This document shows positions 9,449-19,300 of a stretch of 64,000 nucleotides of DNA, in pieces. The position numbers and the translations under genes are program-made. The stretch's first letter is position 1, and each line of letters begins with the position of its first letter. The stretch is from Phycisphaera sp. (lineage in GTDB: Bacteria > Planctomycetota > Phycisphaerae > Phycisphaerales > Zrk34): the NCBI GenBank assembly GCA_016125285.1, contig WGMA01000048.1:1-64000 (forward strand), given 5' to 3'. The notes under the pieces were generated by a model, which saw only the letters and a list, made by a program, of their open reading frames with translations, searched no databases and was not told the DNA's origin.

Positions 9449-9612
9449 GGGAAATTGCAAATTGCAAAATGCAAAATGACCCGAACACGCGGGAACGCGC
9501 CATGTGATCGGCGCGACGAGGTTGAATCGACTAACAAGACGCGCCGTCACATCCGTGGCGGCGCGTTTTCATTTTGCAATTTGCAATTTACATTTTTCAA
9601 TTTGCATTTCCC
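9449..9612. repeat. Second heptameric repeat cluster, overlapping the glpD 3' end
   Basis: The left arm (9449-9479) consists of attgcaa/aatgcaa heptamers and the right arm (9569-9612) is largely its reverse complement. They flank a GC-rich terminator hairpin. The right arm continues into the glpD gene, so the last codons (Asn-Ala-Asn) and stop of glpD lie inside the repeat. The same unit type occurs at 7851-7969. Confidence 0.65.
9539..9570 (+). terminator. Rho-independent terminator after the oxidoreductase gene
   Basis: Stem ACGCGCCG (9539-9546) pairs with CGGCGCGT (9559-9566), with an inner CAC/GTG, followed by TTTT. It lies between the convergent oxidoreductase and glpD genes and may serve both strands. 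Confidence 0.75.
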
Positions 9613-11057
9613 CTCGCCGCCCGCAGCTCCGCCGCTATCCGATCCGCCGACCAAACCAGCTCCTCCGCCATCCACGCCGCGACCTGCTCCGCGATCGACG
9701 CCGCGTCGTGGTGATATCGGCGCCAGCTCGTGCGGCGTTCCATCACGTCGGCCAGGTGCGTGGCCCACTCGTGGCGGCAGTAGTGTTGCACGAGTTCATG
9801 TGACACCGGCGGTGGCAGCACGCCGCTGCCCGACGCGACGACGTCCGCGCTCGGCAGCAGCGCCTCGTCGGCGGTGCGGCACGGCGTGTCGGTCAGGCGG
9901 TCGACGGTTTCCGCGGCCATGAGGCGATACGTCGTGAGCTTGCCGCCGGTGACGTCGATCCAGCCGGGCTCGGGCGACGTGATCTCGTGGCGGCGGGAGA
10001 TGTCGGACGGTCGGCCGTGCGGATCGGCGACGAGCGGACGCAGGCCCGCCCACGTGCTGATCACGTCGTTGTCGGTGAGCATGACGCCGGGAAACGTCGC
10101 GTTGGCGACGCGCAGCACGTAGTCCATGTCCGCGGCGTCGCACGTCGGCGAGTCGAGCGACCCGTCGTAGTCGGTGTCGGTCGTGCCGAGCACCACGCGA
10201 TCGCCCCACGGCAGCGCGAACAGGATGCGGTCGCCCTCGGCCATCACCACCGCGTCGGGCACGGGCAGGCGCTCGCGGTCGATCACCAGGTGCACGCCCT
10301 TCGTCGGGCGCAGACGCGTGCCGCTGTGCGGGATGTGCGGCGACCACGGCCCGGCGGCGTTGACGATGTGCGTCGCCGTCAGCTCGACACGCGGCGTGCC
10401 CGCGACCGCCCCGCCGTCGGCGCCGACGCGCTCGCACGTGACGCGCCAGCGATCGCCGCGCCGCTCGGCGTCGACGAACCGCGTGTAGTTGGCCACACGT
10501 GCGCCGTGCCGCGTGGCCGAGCGCAGCGTGTCGATGACGAGCCGGGCGTCGTTGGTCTGGGCGTCGAAGTAGCGTACGGCGCCGGTCAGGCGCCGCGGGT
10601 CGAGCGTGGGCAGCAGCCCGCGCAGCTCGTCGACGCCGAGCACCTGCGACGCGCCGAGGTTGGAACCCGCGGCGAGCACGTCGTACAGCTTGACGCCGAG
10701 GCCGAGCTTCCAGCGGGTCCACGGCGTGCCCGTGCGCGTGGGGAAGACGAACGCCAGCGGCGCACACAGGTGCGGCGCGATGCGGTGCAGCACGGCCTTC
10801 TCGCCGCTCGCCTCGCGGACGAGCCCGATTCGTCCCTGCGCCAGGTAGCGGATGCCGCCGTGCAGCAGGCGGCTGGACCGGCTCGACGTGCCGAACGCGA
10901 AGTCGCGCTGCTCGACGAGCGCCGTGCGCAGCCCGCGCATCGCCGCGTCGCGCGCCACGCCCGCCCCGACGATCCCCCCGCCGATCACCAGCACGTCGAC
11001 GTCGACACCGTCGAGCGGGTGCGGCGAGGCGTGAGGCGATGTCGAGGGTTCGGCCAA
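9597..11057 (-). CDS. glpD: Aerobic glycerol-3-phosphate dehydrogenase (FAD)
   Basis: 486 residues; oxidises glycerol-3-phosphate to dihydroxyacetone phosphate with FAD and feeds electrons to quinone at the inner membrane. The dinucleotide-binding loop VIGGGIVGAGVARDAAMRG starts at about residue 24. The GlpD signatures GTSSRSSRLLHGGIRYL and IVNAAGPW are present, as are GTTDTDYDG and DVTGGKLTTYRLMAAETVD. The C-terminal helical domain is complete. The start is TTG at 11057 with GGGAG upstream. No glycerol kinase or facilitator gene is adjacent. The 3' end is formed by a heptameric repeat (see 9449-9612). Confidence 0.93.
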   Translation of the reverse strand: MAEPSTSPHASPHPLDGVDVDVLVIGGGIVGAGVARDAAMRGLRTALVEQRDFAFGTSSRSSRLLHGGIRYLAQGRIGLVREASGEKAVLHRIAPHLCAPLAFVFPTRTGTPWTRWKLGLGVKLYDVLAAGSNLGASQVLGVDELRGLLPTLDPRRLTGAVRYFDAQTNDARLVIDTLRSATRHGARVANYTRFVDAERRGDRWRVTCERVGADGGAVAGTPRVELTATHIVNAAGPWSPHIPHSGTRLRPTKGVHLVIDRERLPVPDAVVMAEGDRILFALPWGDRVVLGTTDTDYDGSLDSPTCDAADMDYVLRVANATFPGVMLTDNDVISTWAGLRPLVADPHGRPSDISRRHEITSPEPGWIDVTGGKLTTYRLMAAETVDRLTDTPCRTADEALLPSADVVASGSGVLPPPVSHELVQHYCRHEWATHLADVMERRTSWRRYHHDAASIAEQVAAWMAEELVWSADRIAAELRAARGNAN

Positions 11058-11215
11058 GTCGTGACTCCCGTCGCATCTTCACGCGCGTCACGCGATCCCA
11101 CAAGGAACGCTAACAGCAAAGCCACACGCCTGTCACGAACCGCACAAGACGCTTCCCCCGCGAGCGGCGCGGTCGTATCCTTATAGGTGAGGATCATTTC
11201 ACAGGAAGTACATCC

Positions 11216-12178
11216 GTGGCGTTGCGCGTCAAAAAGCTGCAATACGTCATCTGTCCCGGTTGCAAGCACCGCGTGGACACCAGCGCCGTTGCGCCCCTGA
11301 GCGAGACGCGCTGCCCGTCGTGCGGGATGCTGGTGGCGGTGCCGGCGAAGTTCGACCGGTACCTGATCACCGAGGCGCTGGGCCGTGGGGCGCGCGGGCA
11401 GGTGTACCTCGGGTACGACCCGCAGATGCAGCGTGACGTGGCGTTGAAAGTCAACCGCGCGCGCGACGAACACTCGGAGCGCGACGCGGCGAAGGACCTG
11501 GCGGCGATGACCACCGAGGCGCGGGCGCTGGCGGCGATCAGCAGCGCGCACGTCGTGAGCCTGTACGGGTTCGAGACGAAGCACGACCCGCCGTACATCG
11601 AGCTGGAGTACCTGCCCGGTGGGTCGGTGAGCCGGATGATCCGCGAGAAGCACGGCGTGGCGGAGCTGGACGCGCTGCGCATCGCGCTGGACGTGGCGCG
11701 GGGCATACGCGACGTGGCGCACGCCGGGCTCGTGCACCGCGACATCAAGCCGGGCAACCTGCTGTTCGACCGGATGGGCGCGGTGAAGATGATCGACCTG
11801 GGCTTCGCGACGCAGGTGGGCACGACGGCGCACGGCAACGCGGTCGGGTCGCCGGGCTACATGGCGCCGGAGCTGATCCGCGGCGAGATCATCGACGTGC
11901 GCACCGACATCTACAGCCTCGGCTGCACGCTGTACCACATGCTCACCGGCGAGCGCGTCTACGAGGACCCCACGCCGTACACGGGGCTGCAGACGCACCT
12001 CCAGCAGGCGCCGCCGCTGGCGATGGTGATCGAGGGGCTGAATCGCGAGACCTGCCGGATCGTCGACCTGATGCTCCAGCAGCAGCCGTCGCACCGCTAC
12101 GCCGACATCGAGACCGTCATCCAGGACCTGGACGACCTGGTCTACACGCTGGACACCACGCCGCGCGAGCCGGTGTGA
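11216..12178 (+). CDS. Serine/threonine protein kinase with N-terminal zinc ribbon
   Basis: 320 residues. Residues about 13-41 contain CPGC and CPSC pairs, a zinc ribbon. The kinase domain starts with FDRYLITEALGRGARGQVYL and the catalytic Lys is in VALKV. The catalytic loop is HRDIKPGNLLF. The metal-binding motif reads DLGFA instead of DFG, a tolerated change. GSPGYMAPELI is the activation-loop APE motif. No transmembrane segment or sensor domain is present, so it is a soluble kinase. The start is GTG with AGGAAG upstream. It converges on the Nudix gene, with stops about 30 bases apart. The target is unknown. Confidence 0.9.
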   Translation: MALRVKKLQYVICPGCKHRVDTSAVAPLSETRCPSCGMLVAVPAKFDRYLITEALGRGARGQVYLGYDPQMQRDVALKVNRARDEHSERDAAKDLAAMTTEARALAAISSAHVVSLYGFETKHDPPYIELEYLPGGSVSRMIREKHGVAELDALRIALDVARGIRDVAHAGLVHRDIKPGNLLFDRMGAVKMIDLGFATQVGTTAHGNAVGSPGYMAPELIRGEIIDVRTDIYSLGCTLYHMLTGERVYEDPTPYTGLQTHLQQAPPLAMVIEGLNRETCRIVDLMLQQQPSHRYADIETVIQDLDDLVYTLDTTPREPV

Positions 12179-12207
12179 GACAGCGCGCGACGGCGTGCGG
12201 CGAGCGC

Positions 12208-12897
12208 TCAGATCTCGAAGTTGAAGCCCTTCTTCTCGAGCTGGCGATACTTGGCGCGATCGAACTTGAAGAACTGCGCCGCGCGGTGCGACACGCCGGT
12301 CTCGTACTCGTCGAGCGCCTTGAGGATGCCCAGCGAGTGGACCTTCTTGCGGAAGTTGCGCTTGTCGAGCTCGCGGCCGAGCACGACCTCGTAGAGGTGC
12401 TGCAGCTGACGCAGCGTGAACTTCGTCGGCAGCAGCTCGAAGCCGACCGGCTGGTAGCGGACCTTGGCGCGGAGGCGGTCGCGTGCGATCGACAGGATCT
12501 TCGCGTGGTCGAACGCCAGCGGCGGCGGGTCGTCGGCCGGGAACCAGCCGACGTCCTCGGCGTCCGTCGCGGCGGTCACGCGGTGATCCGACAGCTTGAC
12601 CAGCGCGTAGTGCGCGACCGACACGATGCGGTCGCGCGGGTCGCGGTTCGGCTCGGAGAACGTGTACAGCTGCTCGAGGTAGATGTCGCTGACGCCCGCC
12701 TCCTCCTCCAGTTCGCGCATCGCCGCGGTCTCGGTCGTCTCGTCCATCCGCACGAAACCGCCCGGCAGCGCCCAGCTGCCCTTGTACGGATCGATGCCGC
12801 GCTGGATCAGCAGCAGCTTCAGCGCCTCGTCGTCGAACCCGAACACGACGCAGTCGACGGTCAACGCCGGACGCGGATACTCGTAGGTGTAAGGCAT
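12208..12897 (-). CDS. Nudix-domain transcriptional regulator, NrtR-like
   Basis: 229 residues. An N-terminal Nudix domain carries an intact Nudix box (pattern G-x5-E-x7-REL-x-EE-x-GV, residues about 47-70). The C-terminal part (about 150-229: [29 protein letters not shown]) is the winged helix typical of NrtR proteins, which repress NAD-biosynthesis or sugar-utilisation genes and respond to ADP-ribose. The intact box leaves hydrolase activity possible. The ATG at 12897 has GGAG upstream. Just before it, at about 12910-12945, short inverted GTGT/ACAC and ACACT/AGTGT elements could be an autoregulatory operator. That operator is inference. Confidence 0.88.
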   Translation of the reverse strand: MPYTYEYPRPALTVDCVVFGFDDEALKLLLIQRGIDPYKGSWALPGGFVRMDETTETAAMRELEEEAGVSDIYLEQLYTFSEPNRDPRDRIVSVAHYALVKLSDHRVTAATDAEDVGWFPADDPPPLAFDHAKILSIARDRLRAKVRYQPVGFELLPTKFTLRQLQHLYEVVLGRELDKRNFRKKVHSLGILKALDEYETGVSHRAAQFFKFDRAKYRQLEKKGFNFEI

Positions 12898-13040
12898 GGA
12901 TAACTCCGTGTGTCTCCCACACTCAGAGTAGTGTAAGGCTGACACGGAGTAAAGCCTGTCGATAACGCGGCGCCGATCGACGCCGCGTGCGCCGCGGGCC
13001 GTGCCTATAATCGTCGAGACCTTTGTACGACTGGGCGCAC

Positions 13041-16000
13041 GTGAAGGACAACCGCTGGCTCCATCTCGCGATCGTGATGGTCGGGCCGCTCGCCGCGGCC
13101 GCGATCGCCGTCTGTGTCGCCCGCGCCGCCAACGATCCCGCCAGGCCCAACACGCCGACGTTCGTCCGGGCGATCAACATCAACGGGCTGGAGCTGACGA
13201 TCGACGGCCGCCGCTGGGAGGCCGGTCGCGGCAATCCCGCCAACTACGACAACCGCGACAAGGCGTTCGAGAACCAGCAGGTGACGCTGACGCCGCCGAC
13301 CGACGACGCCCGCGCCCAGATGATCCGCTCGTCGACGTGGACGCCCACGGGGAACAACCGCATCGCGATCACCGGCCTGGCCACCGGCACGTACAGCGTG
13401 TTCCTCTACATCTGGGAGGACAACTTTTCGCAGACGTTCGACGTCATGCTCAACGACCGCGTGGTCGCGCCGCAGTACGTCAGCGGCGAACCGGGCGCGT
13501 GGCGGCGGCTCGGGCCGTGGGTCGCGGAGGTCACGAAAGGCGAGATCACGATCACCAGCCGCGGCGGGCACGCGAACATGTCGGGCGTCGAGGTGTGGCG
13601 CGGCGTGTTCGACCAGGCGCCCGCGCCGGTGGTCGGCGCGACCGCTCCGACGCCCGAGCAGCTGAACTTCTTCGAGCAGAAGATCCGCCCCGTGCTGGCC
13701 GAGCGGTGCTACGACTGTCACAGCGCCAAGGCCGACAAGGTCAAGGGCGGGCTGATGCTCGACAACCGCGCCGCGGTGCTCAAGGGCGGCGATCACGGCC
13801 CGGCGGTCGTCATCGGCGACCCCGACGTGTCGCACCTGATCAAGGCGATCCGCCGCGTCGACCCCGACACGGCGATGCCACCGAAGAAGGAGCTGACCAC
13901 GGCGCAGGTCGCGGACTTCGAGACGTGGGTGAAGATGGGCCTGCCCGACCCGCGCAGCGGCCCAGTCATCGAGCGGCCGAAGTTCGACATGGCCAAGGCG
14001 AAGCGGCACTGGTCGCTGCAGCCGGTGCACGCGACCGAGCCGCCGGAGGTGAGCGACCCGGCGTGGTCCACCAACGCGGTCGATCGCTTCGTGTACGCGG
14101 CGTTGCAACAGCGCGGTCTGACGCCGCTCGGCGAGGCGGACAAGCGCACGCTGATCCGTCGCGCGACGTTCGACCTGATCGGCCTGCCGCCGACGCCCGT
14201 GGAGATCGACGCGTTCCTCGACGACAAATCCCCCGAGGCGTTCGCACGCGTGGTCGATCGGCTGCTGGCGTCGCCCCGGTACGGCGAGCGGTGGGGCCGG
14301 CACTGGATGGACCTGGTGCGTTACGCCGACACGACCGGCTGCAACAGCGACTACCCCGTGCCGCAGCTGTACCTCTACCGCAACTACATCATCGACAGCT
14401 TCAACGCCGACAAGCCCTACGACGTGTTCCTCACCGAGCAGATCGCCGGCGACCTGATGCCGCACGACTCGTGGGAGCAGCGCAACGAACACGTGATCGC
14501 CACCGGTTACCTCGCCGGGTCACGCCGCTTCGGCTCGTCGTTCGACGACTACCCGATGTACCTGACGATTGAAGACACGATGGACAACCTCGGTCGCACC
14601 GTGCTCGGCCTGACCCTCACGTGCGCCCGCTGCCACGACCACAAGTTCGACCCGATCAGCACGCAGGACTACTACGGCATCTACGGCATCTTCGCGTCGA
14701 CGAAGTACGCGTTCCCCGGCATCGAGCTGCTCAAGACGCAGCGGGACTTCGTGCCGCTGGTCAGCGACGCGGAGCGCGACAGGCTGCTCGCGCCGTTCCG
14801 CGAGAAAGAGGCGGAACTCAAGCGGCGTGTCGACGCGATCGGCGCGGAGCGCAAGCAGCTCGAACAGCGCAAGGCCGAGCTCACCGAGCAGATCAAGAAC
14901 GCGCCCGACGACGCGGCGAAGAAGCCGCTGAACGACGAGCTGTCGAGTGTCGGCGACCGTCTCAACAAGGCTCACACCGAATTCAAGAAGGCCGCGGCGG
15001 CGCTCGAGGTGCAGAGCAAGAAGATGCCCGAACTGCCCGACGCGTACGCGGTGCAGGACGGCAACATCCACGACGCGTTGCTGCAGCTGATGGGCAACCC
15101 GGACAAGACCGGCGCGCCGGTGCCGCGCAAGTTCATCGACGTCCTCGGCGGGCAGCGCCTCGCCGACGACGTGAAGCAGAAGACCAGCGGACGCCTCCAG
15201 CTCGCCGGCTGGCTGACGGACCCGGCCAACCCGCTGACGGCGCGCGTGATGGTCAACCGTATCTGGGGCTACCACTTCGGCGACGCGCTGGTCGACACGC
15301 CCAGCGACTTCGGCACGCGGGGCGAGGCGCCATCGCACCCGCAGCTGCTCGACTTGCTCGCCCAGCGGTTCGTCGACGAGGGCTGGTCGATCAAGGCGAT
15401 CCACCGCGTCATCATGCTCACGCGCACATACCGCACGGCGAGCGTCGGCGACGAGTCGGTGATCGCGGCGAACCTGAAGCTCGACCCCGACAACGATTAC
15501 CACTGGCGCGCCAACCACCGCCGCCTCGACGCCGAGTCGATGCGGGACACGATGCTCGCGGTCTCGGGCGAGCTCGACGCGTCGATGATGACGGTGGCGC
15601 ACCCGTTCCCGCCGCAGGTCAGTTGGGGCTTTACGCAGCACCACCCGTTCAAGGACGTGTACCCGTCGAAGCGACGCAGCGTGTACCTGATGACGAAGCG
15701 GCTCACGGCGATGCCCTATTTCACGACGTTCGACGGCGCCGACCGCAGCGCGCACACGCCGGGGCGCGACCAGTCGGTCACGACGGTGCAGGCGCTTTGG
15801 CTGATGAACAACGCGTTCATTCACGAGCGTGCCGAGGCGTTTGCGGCGCGCGTGCTGCGTGAGCGCGGCGACGACAACGCCCGGCTCGACTACGCCTTCC
15901 TGCTCACGCTCGGCCGCCCCGTCAGCGAGCACGAACGGCAGGCCGCGATCGACTACCTCCAACGCGTGCGCGACACGCTGACGTCGGACGGCGTGAAAAC

Positions 16001-16079
16001 CGACGACGCGGCCGCCGCGGCGTGGCGCAGCTTCGCGCGGGCGCTGCTGAGCATCAACGAATTCCTTTACGTGGACTAG
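13041..16079 (+). CDS. Planctomycete cytochrome-C / DUF1549 / DUF1553 protein
   Basis: About 1,012 residues. An N-terminal anchor or signal ([21 protein letters not shown]) is followed by a malectin-like beta domain (about 35-190). A PSCyt1 haem site CYDCHS lies near residue 223. DUF1549 contains [11 protein letters not shown] near 527. A coiled coil spans about 573-656 (Lys/Glu-rich, [15 protein letters not shown]). DUF1553 fills the C-terminus. This is the standard partner of DUF1501 proteins in planctomycetes; the complex is thought to be periplasmic and redox-active, with unknown substrate. The GTG at 13041 was chosen; a TTG at 13023 would add six residues. It is followed 15 bases later by the DUF1501 gene. 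Confidence 0.9.
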   Translation: MKDNRWLHLAIVMVGPLAAAAIAVCVARAANDPARPNTPTFVRAININGLELTIDGRRWEAGRGNPANYDNRDKAFENQQVTLTPPTDDARAQMIRSSTWTPTGNNRIAITGLATGTYSVFLYIWEDNFSQTFDVMLNDRVVAPQYVSGEPGAWRRLGPWVAEVTKGEITITSRGGHANMSGVEVWRGVFDQAPAPVVGATAPTPEQLNFFEQKIRPVLAERCYDCHSAKADKVKGGLMLDNRAAVLKGGDHGPAVVIGDPDVSHLIKAIRRVDPDTAMPPKKELTTAQVADFETWVKMGLPDPRSGPVIERPKFDMAKAKRHWSLQPVHATEPPEVSDPAWSTNAVDRFVYAALQQRGLTPLGEADKRTLIRRATFDLIGLPPTPVEIDAFLDDKSPEAFARVVDRLLASPRYGERWGRHWMDLVRYADTTGCNSDYPVPQLYLYRNYIIDSFNADKPYDVFLTEQIAGDLMPHDSWEQRNEHVIATGYLAGSRRFGSSFDDYPMYLTIEDTMDNLGRTVLGLTLTCARCHDHKFDPISTQDYYGIYGIFASTKYAFPGIELLKTQRDFVPLVSDAERDRLLAPFREKEAELKRRVDAIGAERKQLEQRKAELTEQIKNAPDDAAKKPLNDELSSVGDRLNKAHTEFKKAAAALEVQSKKMPELPDAYAVQDGNIHDALLQLMGNPDKTGAPVPRKFIDVLGGQRLADDVKQKTSGRLQLAGWLTDPANPLTARVMVNRIWGYHFGDALVDTPSDFGTRGEAPSHPQLLDLLAQRFVDEGWSIKAIHRVIMLTRTYRTASVGDESVIAANLKLDPDNDYHWRANHRRLDAESMRDTMLAVSGELDASMMTVAHPFPPQVSWGFTQHHPFKDVYPSKRRSVYLMTKRLTAMPYFTTFDGADRSAHTPGRDQSVTTVQALWLMNNAFIHERAEAFAARVLRERGDDNARLDYAFLLTLGRPVSEHERQAAIDYLQRVRDTLTSDGVKTDDAAAAAWRSFARALLSINEFLYVD

Positions 16080-16094
16080 ACCGCCTCGGATAAA

Positions 16095-17504
16095 ATGAGT
16101 CATTCCATGAACGATCACACCTCACACCCCTCGCGTCGCCACGTTATCCGGTCTATGGTCGGCGGGTCGGTCCTGCTGCCGGGCGTGCTGTCGGAGATGC
16201 TGGCCGGGTCGACCGCGCGGGCCGCCACGGCGTCGGGGGCGGCGTCGATCGCCGATCCGCTGGCGCCGCGACCGCCCCACTTCGCGCCGCGCGCCAAGCG
16301 GGTGATCTTCATGTACGCGACCGGCGGCGTGTCCCACATCGACACGTTCGACCCCAAGTCCACCGCCAACGGGCGCGACGGCAACGGCAAGGACAAACTC
16401 ATGGGCTCGCAGTGGGCCGTCCGCCCGAACCCGCGCTGCGGCACCGAGATCACGGACCTGTTCCCGCACCTGCGTCAGCGGCTCGACGACGTGTGCGTCG
16501 TCCGGTCGCTGAAGTCCGCACACTCCGATCACACGCAGGCCACGCTCGGCATGCACACCGGCTCGGCGTCGTTCGCCCGACCGTCGATGGGCTCGTGGGT
16601 CAGCTACGGCCTGGGCACGCTCAACGCGAACCTGCCGTCGTTCATCGTGATCGCGCCGAACCTGCCCTACGCCGGGACGCAGGTCTACGCCAACAACTTC
16701 CTGCCCGCGTACCACCAGGGCACGCGCGTGATGCCCGGCGACGAGCCGATCGCCAACCTGCGGCCGCGTAAGGCGAGCCGCGAGATCCAGCGGATGGAGC
16801 TCGGCCTGATCGAGGCGTTCGACCGCGGGCACCTGGCGCAGCGGCGTGACGACGGCGAGCTGGCGGCGCGGATCAAATCGTTCGAGACGGCGTTCGCGAT
16901 GCAGGCCGCGGGCCCCGAGGCTTTCGACGTCGACAGCGAGCCGGAGCACATCAAGTCGTTGTACGGGCTGGACCGCGCGGCGCAGGGCGCCGGCGCGGAG
17001 TTCGCGTGGCAGTGCCTCGTGGCCCGGCGCCTGGCGGAGCGCGGCGTGCGGTTCATCGAGCTGATCGACACCGGCTCACGCCCCAACTGGGACAGCCACG
17101 GCGACATGAAAGAGCACGAGCGCCTCGCCGCGAACGTCGACCAGCCGATGGCCGCGTTGCTCAGCGACCTCAAGCAGCGCGGCATGCTCGACGAGACACT
17201 CGTGGTGTGGGCCACGGAGTTCGGCCGGACGCCCAAGAAGGAAGGCAACTACGGCCGCGGGCATCACGGCGAGTGCTTCAGCGTGTGGCTCGCCGGGGGC
17301 GGCATCCGTGGCGGCATGGTGTACGGCAGGACCGACGACATCGGCTCACACATCGCCGAGAAGGCCATCGACGTGCACGACCTGCACGCCACGATCCTGC
17401 ACCTGATGGGCCTGAACCACGAGAAGCTCACCTACCGCCACGCCGGCCGCGACTTCCGCCTGACCGACGTGTACGGCAACGTCGTCAACGAGATCCTGGC
17501 GTAG
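16095..17504 (+). CDS. DUF1501 protein, Tat-exported
   Basis: 469 residues with a twin-arginine signal (SRRHVIRSMVGGSVLLPG). The DUF1501 fold belongs to the alkaline-phosphatase/sulfatase superfamily. Visible motifs are VIFMYATGGVSHIDTFDPK, SHGDMKEHERLAANVD and TLVVWATEFGRTPKKEG, and metal-ligand Asp/His residues are present. No active-site Cys of the sulfatase type exists, so a sulfatase reaction is unlikely. It is translationally close to the DUF1553 gene (15-base gap), and the two are nearly always paired in planctomycetes. Substrate unknown. Confidence 0.9.
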   Translation: MSHSMNDHTSHPSRRHVIRSMVGGSVLLPGVLSEMLAGSTARAATASGAASIADPLAPRPPHFAPRAKRVIFMYATGGVSHIDTFDPKSTANGRDGNGKDKLMGSQWAVRPNPRCGTEITDLFPHLRQRLDDVCVVRSLKSAHSDHTQATLGMHTGSASFARPSMGSWVSYGLGTLNANLPSFIVIAPNLPYAGTQVYANNFLPAYHQGTRVMPGDEPIANLRPRKASREIQRMELGLIEAFDRGHLAQRRDDGELAARIKSFETAFAMQAAGPEAFDVDSEPEHIKSLYGLDRAAQGAGAEFAWQCLVARRLAERGVRFIELIDTGSRPNWDSHGDMKEHERLAANVDQPMAALLSDLKQRGMLDETLVVWATEFGRTPKKEGNYGRGHHGECFSVWLAGGGIRGGMVYGRTDDIGSHIAEKAIDVHDLHATILHLMGLNHEKLTYRHAGRDFRLTDVYGNVVNEILA

Positions 17505-17590
17505 CGGCGACGCCTCGCTGACGACGCCGGAAACCCTGCCTACAATGTCCGGTGCGCCCGCGCGGGGCGCAGCCTGCACGGGGATGATCG

Positions 17591-17992
17591 ATGCCGACCA
17601 CCGCCGAACCGGACACGACGACCGTCGCGCCACCCGACGCCTCGACCGAGCCGCCGAAGGCTAAACCGAAGCCAAAGCGAAAACGGCGTACGGACACCGA
17701 CCACAAGCCCAAACACCAGCCAGCCTACGCCGTGGTGCTACACAATGACGCGATCAACGGATTCGACTTCGTCGTGCGGACGCTGCAAAAGGTGTTCGGC
17801 TACAACACTGCCCGCGCGTTCTGGTTGACGCTCAAGGCGCACGTCGCGGGGCGGAGCCACGTGTGGACGGGCCACAAGGAACACGCGGAGCTCAAGCGCG
17901 ACCAGGTGCGGTCGTGCGGGCCGGACCCGCAGATGAAGCACCGCGGCGCCGGCACGCTGCGGGTAACCATCGAACCACTGCCGGGCGGCTGA
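17591..17992 (+). CDS. clpS: ClpS-type adaptor of the Clp protease
   Basis: 133 residues. Residues 1-45 are a disordered Pro/Lys/Ala-rich leader. The ClpS core follows: YAVVLHNDAINGFDFVVRTL holds the HND-type residues that bind N-degron side chains, and AFWLTLKAHVAGRSHVWTG corresponds to the helix with the conserved His. The core contacts the ClpA or ClpC N-domain and delivers N-end-rule substrates. The leader is longer than in E. coli ClpS (106 residues in total). No clpA is adjacent. The ATG has GGGGATG upstream. Confidence 0.88.
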   Translation: MPTTAEPDTTTVAPPDASTEPPKAKPKPKRKRRTDTDHKPKHQPAYAVVLHNDAINGFDFVVRTLQKVFGYNTARAFWLTLKAHVAGRSHVWTGHKEHAELKRDQVRSCGPDPQMKHRGAGTLRVTIEPLPGG

Positions 17993-18135
17993 CGACGCGG
18001 CGTTACAACGTCTTTACACAAATAGAGTGAACACCCTGCATCCTCGTTCGTCTATATGGTGTAGAGTCAAGACATGGGACACCGGTCACGGTGATCACCC
18101 CGCCGCGAGGCGATTCCAGCACTGGAGAAAGAACG

Positions 18136-19278
18136 ATGACACGCACCACCCCCCGTTTACGTATCGCGCGCCCCGCGCTGGCGCTGCTGACCGCCGCCGT
18201 GACGCTCATCACCGCGACGCTGCCCACGGGCGCGGCCTACGCCGAGTCGGCCCAGCAGACCTACGACCGGCTGTTCGCGCCGCGTGAGTTGAAGGTCCGC
18301 GCGACGCCGACCACGAAGGACGACGTCGAGCTCGTCGCCGACCTGCTCGAGCACGCGCGGCAACACCGCGACGATGACGGCACGGTGGTGCTGCTGAACC
18401 GCAAGATCGCCGAGCTCGCCAAGCGCGACGTCGATGCGTATCTGATGGCGGCCGAGTCGCACCTGCTCGTCGCGCGGCTCGTGCCCGAGAAGCTGGAGTC
18501 CGGCGTGTCGGAGGCGACGTCGCTGATCGAGCGGACGCAGCGGCTGGGCACCGATGAGCAGAAGGTGGCGGCGGGCGAGATGTGGCTCGAGGCGCAGGCG
18601 CTGCTGGCGCGTGGGTACGTCGACGCCCGCCAGTACGACGCCGCGAAGCTGCTGTACGACGCGGTGATCAAGAAGGCCGAGGCGGCCGGGTCGCCGAAGG
18701 CGGCGGTGCTGCGGCGCGAGGTGCGTCTGGTCGACTCGCGGAAGAAGGTGCTGAAGCTGGCCGACGAGATGCGCGCCGAGCCCCGCAGGAAGCTGGAGCT
18801 GAGCCGCGAGCTGATGTGGACCTACGTGCTGGAGCTGGACAACCCCGAGCAGGCCGAGCGTTACGCGATGCCGGCGGGCGACTTCACGGTCGGTCCCTAC
18901 TTCACGCTGGCCGCGCGGCCGGTCGACAAGCTCAGCGACGCCGAGGCGCTGAAGCTCGGCGACTGGTACGCCGCGCTGCTCGCCACGCCCGAGTCGTCGG
19001 ACCGGGCCGACATCGAGCTGCGGCGCGACACGGCCCGCCGCCGCGTGATCGCCTGCTACGAGCGCTACCTCGCGGCACACCCCGCCAAGGACGCCGATCA
19101 CCTGCGCATCGTCGAGGTGCTGACGCAGGTCGGCGGACGCCCCGCCGCGGAGGCGAACGCCGACCCGGCAACGGACCACCCGGCGTCGACCCGAACGGCG
19201 CAGAAACCCACCACGGGCGACAACCCGTTCCTCGACGTCCTGCCGTCTAACAAGAACGAAACTCACGCAAAGAAGTGA
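18136..19278 (+). CDS. Secreted alpha-helical (TPR-like) protein, paralogue of an island gene
   Basis: 380 residues with a signal peptide (1-36, ending GAAYAESA). The rest is helical with TPR-like periodicity (QALLARGYVDARQYDAAKL, LDNPEQAERYAMPAGDF). The C-terminal 45 residues are polar and disordered. The stretch around ELDNPEQAERYA and PVDKLSDAEALKLGDWYAAL matches the N-terminal third of the LamG protein at 33649 (ELDNPAEALKYA, PEKLTEDQALSVGNWYRKL). The two therefore share a planctomycete-type domain of unknown function. GGAG lies 11 bases upstream of the ATG. Confidence 0.7.
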   Translation: MTRTTPRLRIARPALALLTAAVTLITATLPTGAAYAESAQQTYDRLFAPRELKVRATPTTKDDVELVADLLEHARQHRDDDGTVVLLNRKIAELAKRDVDAYLMAAESHLLVARLVPEKLESGVSEATSLIERTQRLGTDEQKVAAGEMWLEAQALLARGYVDARQYDAAKLLYDAVIKKAEAAGSPKAAVLRREVRLVDSRKKVLKLADEMRAEPRRKLELSRELMWTYVLELDNPEQAERYAMPAGDFTVGPYFTLAARPVDKLSDAEALKLGDWYAALLATPESSDRADIELRRDTARRRVIACYERYLAAHPAKDADHLRIVEVLTQVGGRPAAEANADPATDHPASTRTAQKPTTGDNPFLDVLPSNKNETHAKK

Positions 19279-19300
19279 ACCGCCGCGGCGCGTCGACGCG

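Noticed and set aside
7851-9612. Possible insertion sequence or CRISPR remnants at the heptameric repeats
   Set aside because: No transposase, no target duplication and no regular spacer length; the units are only about seven bases long.
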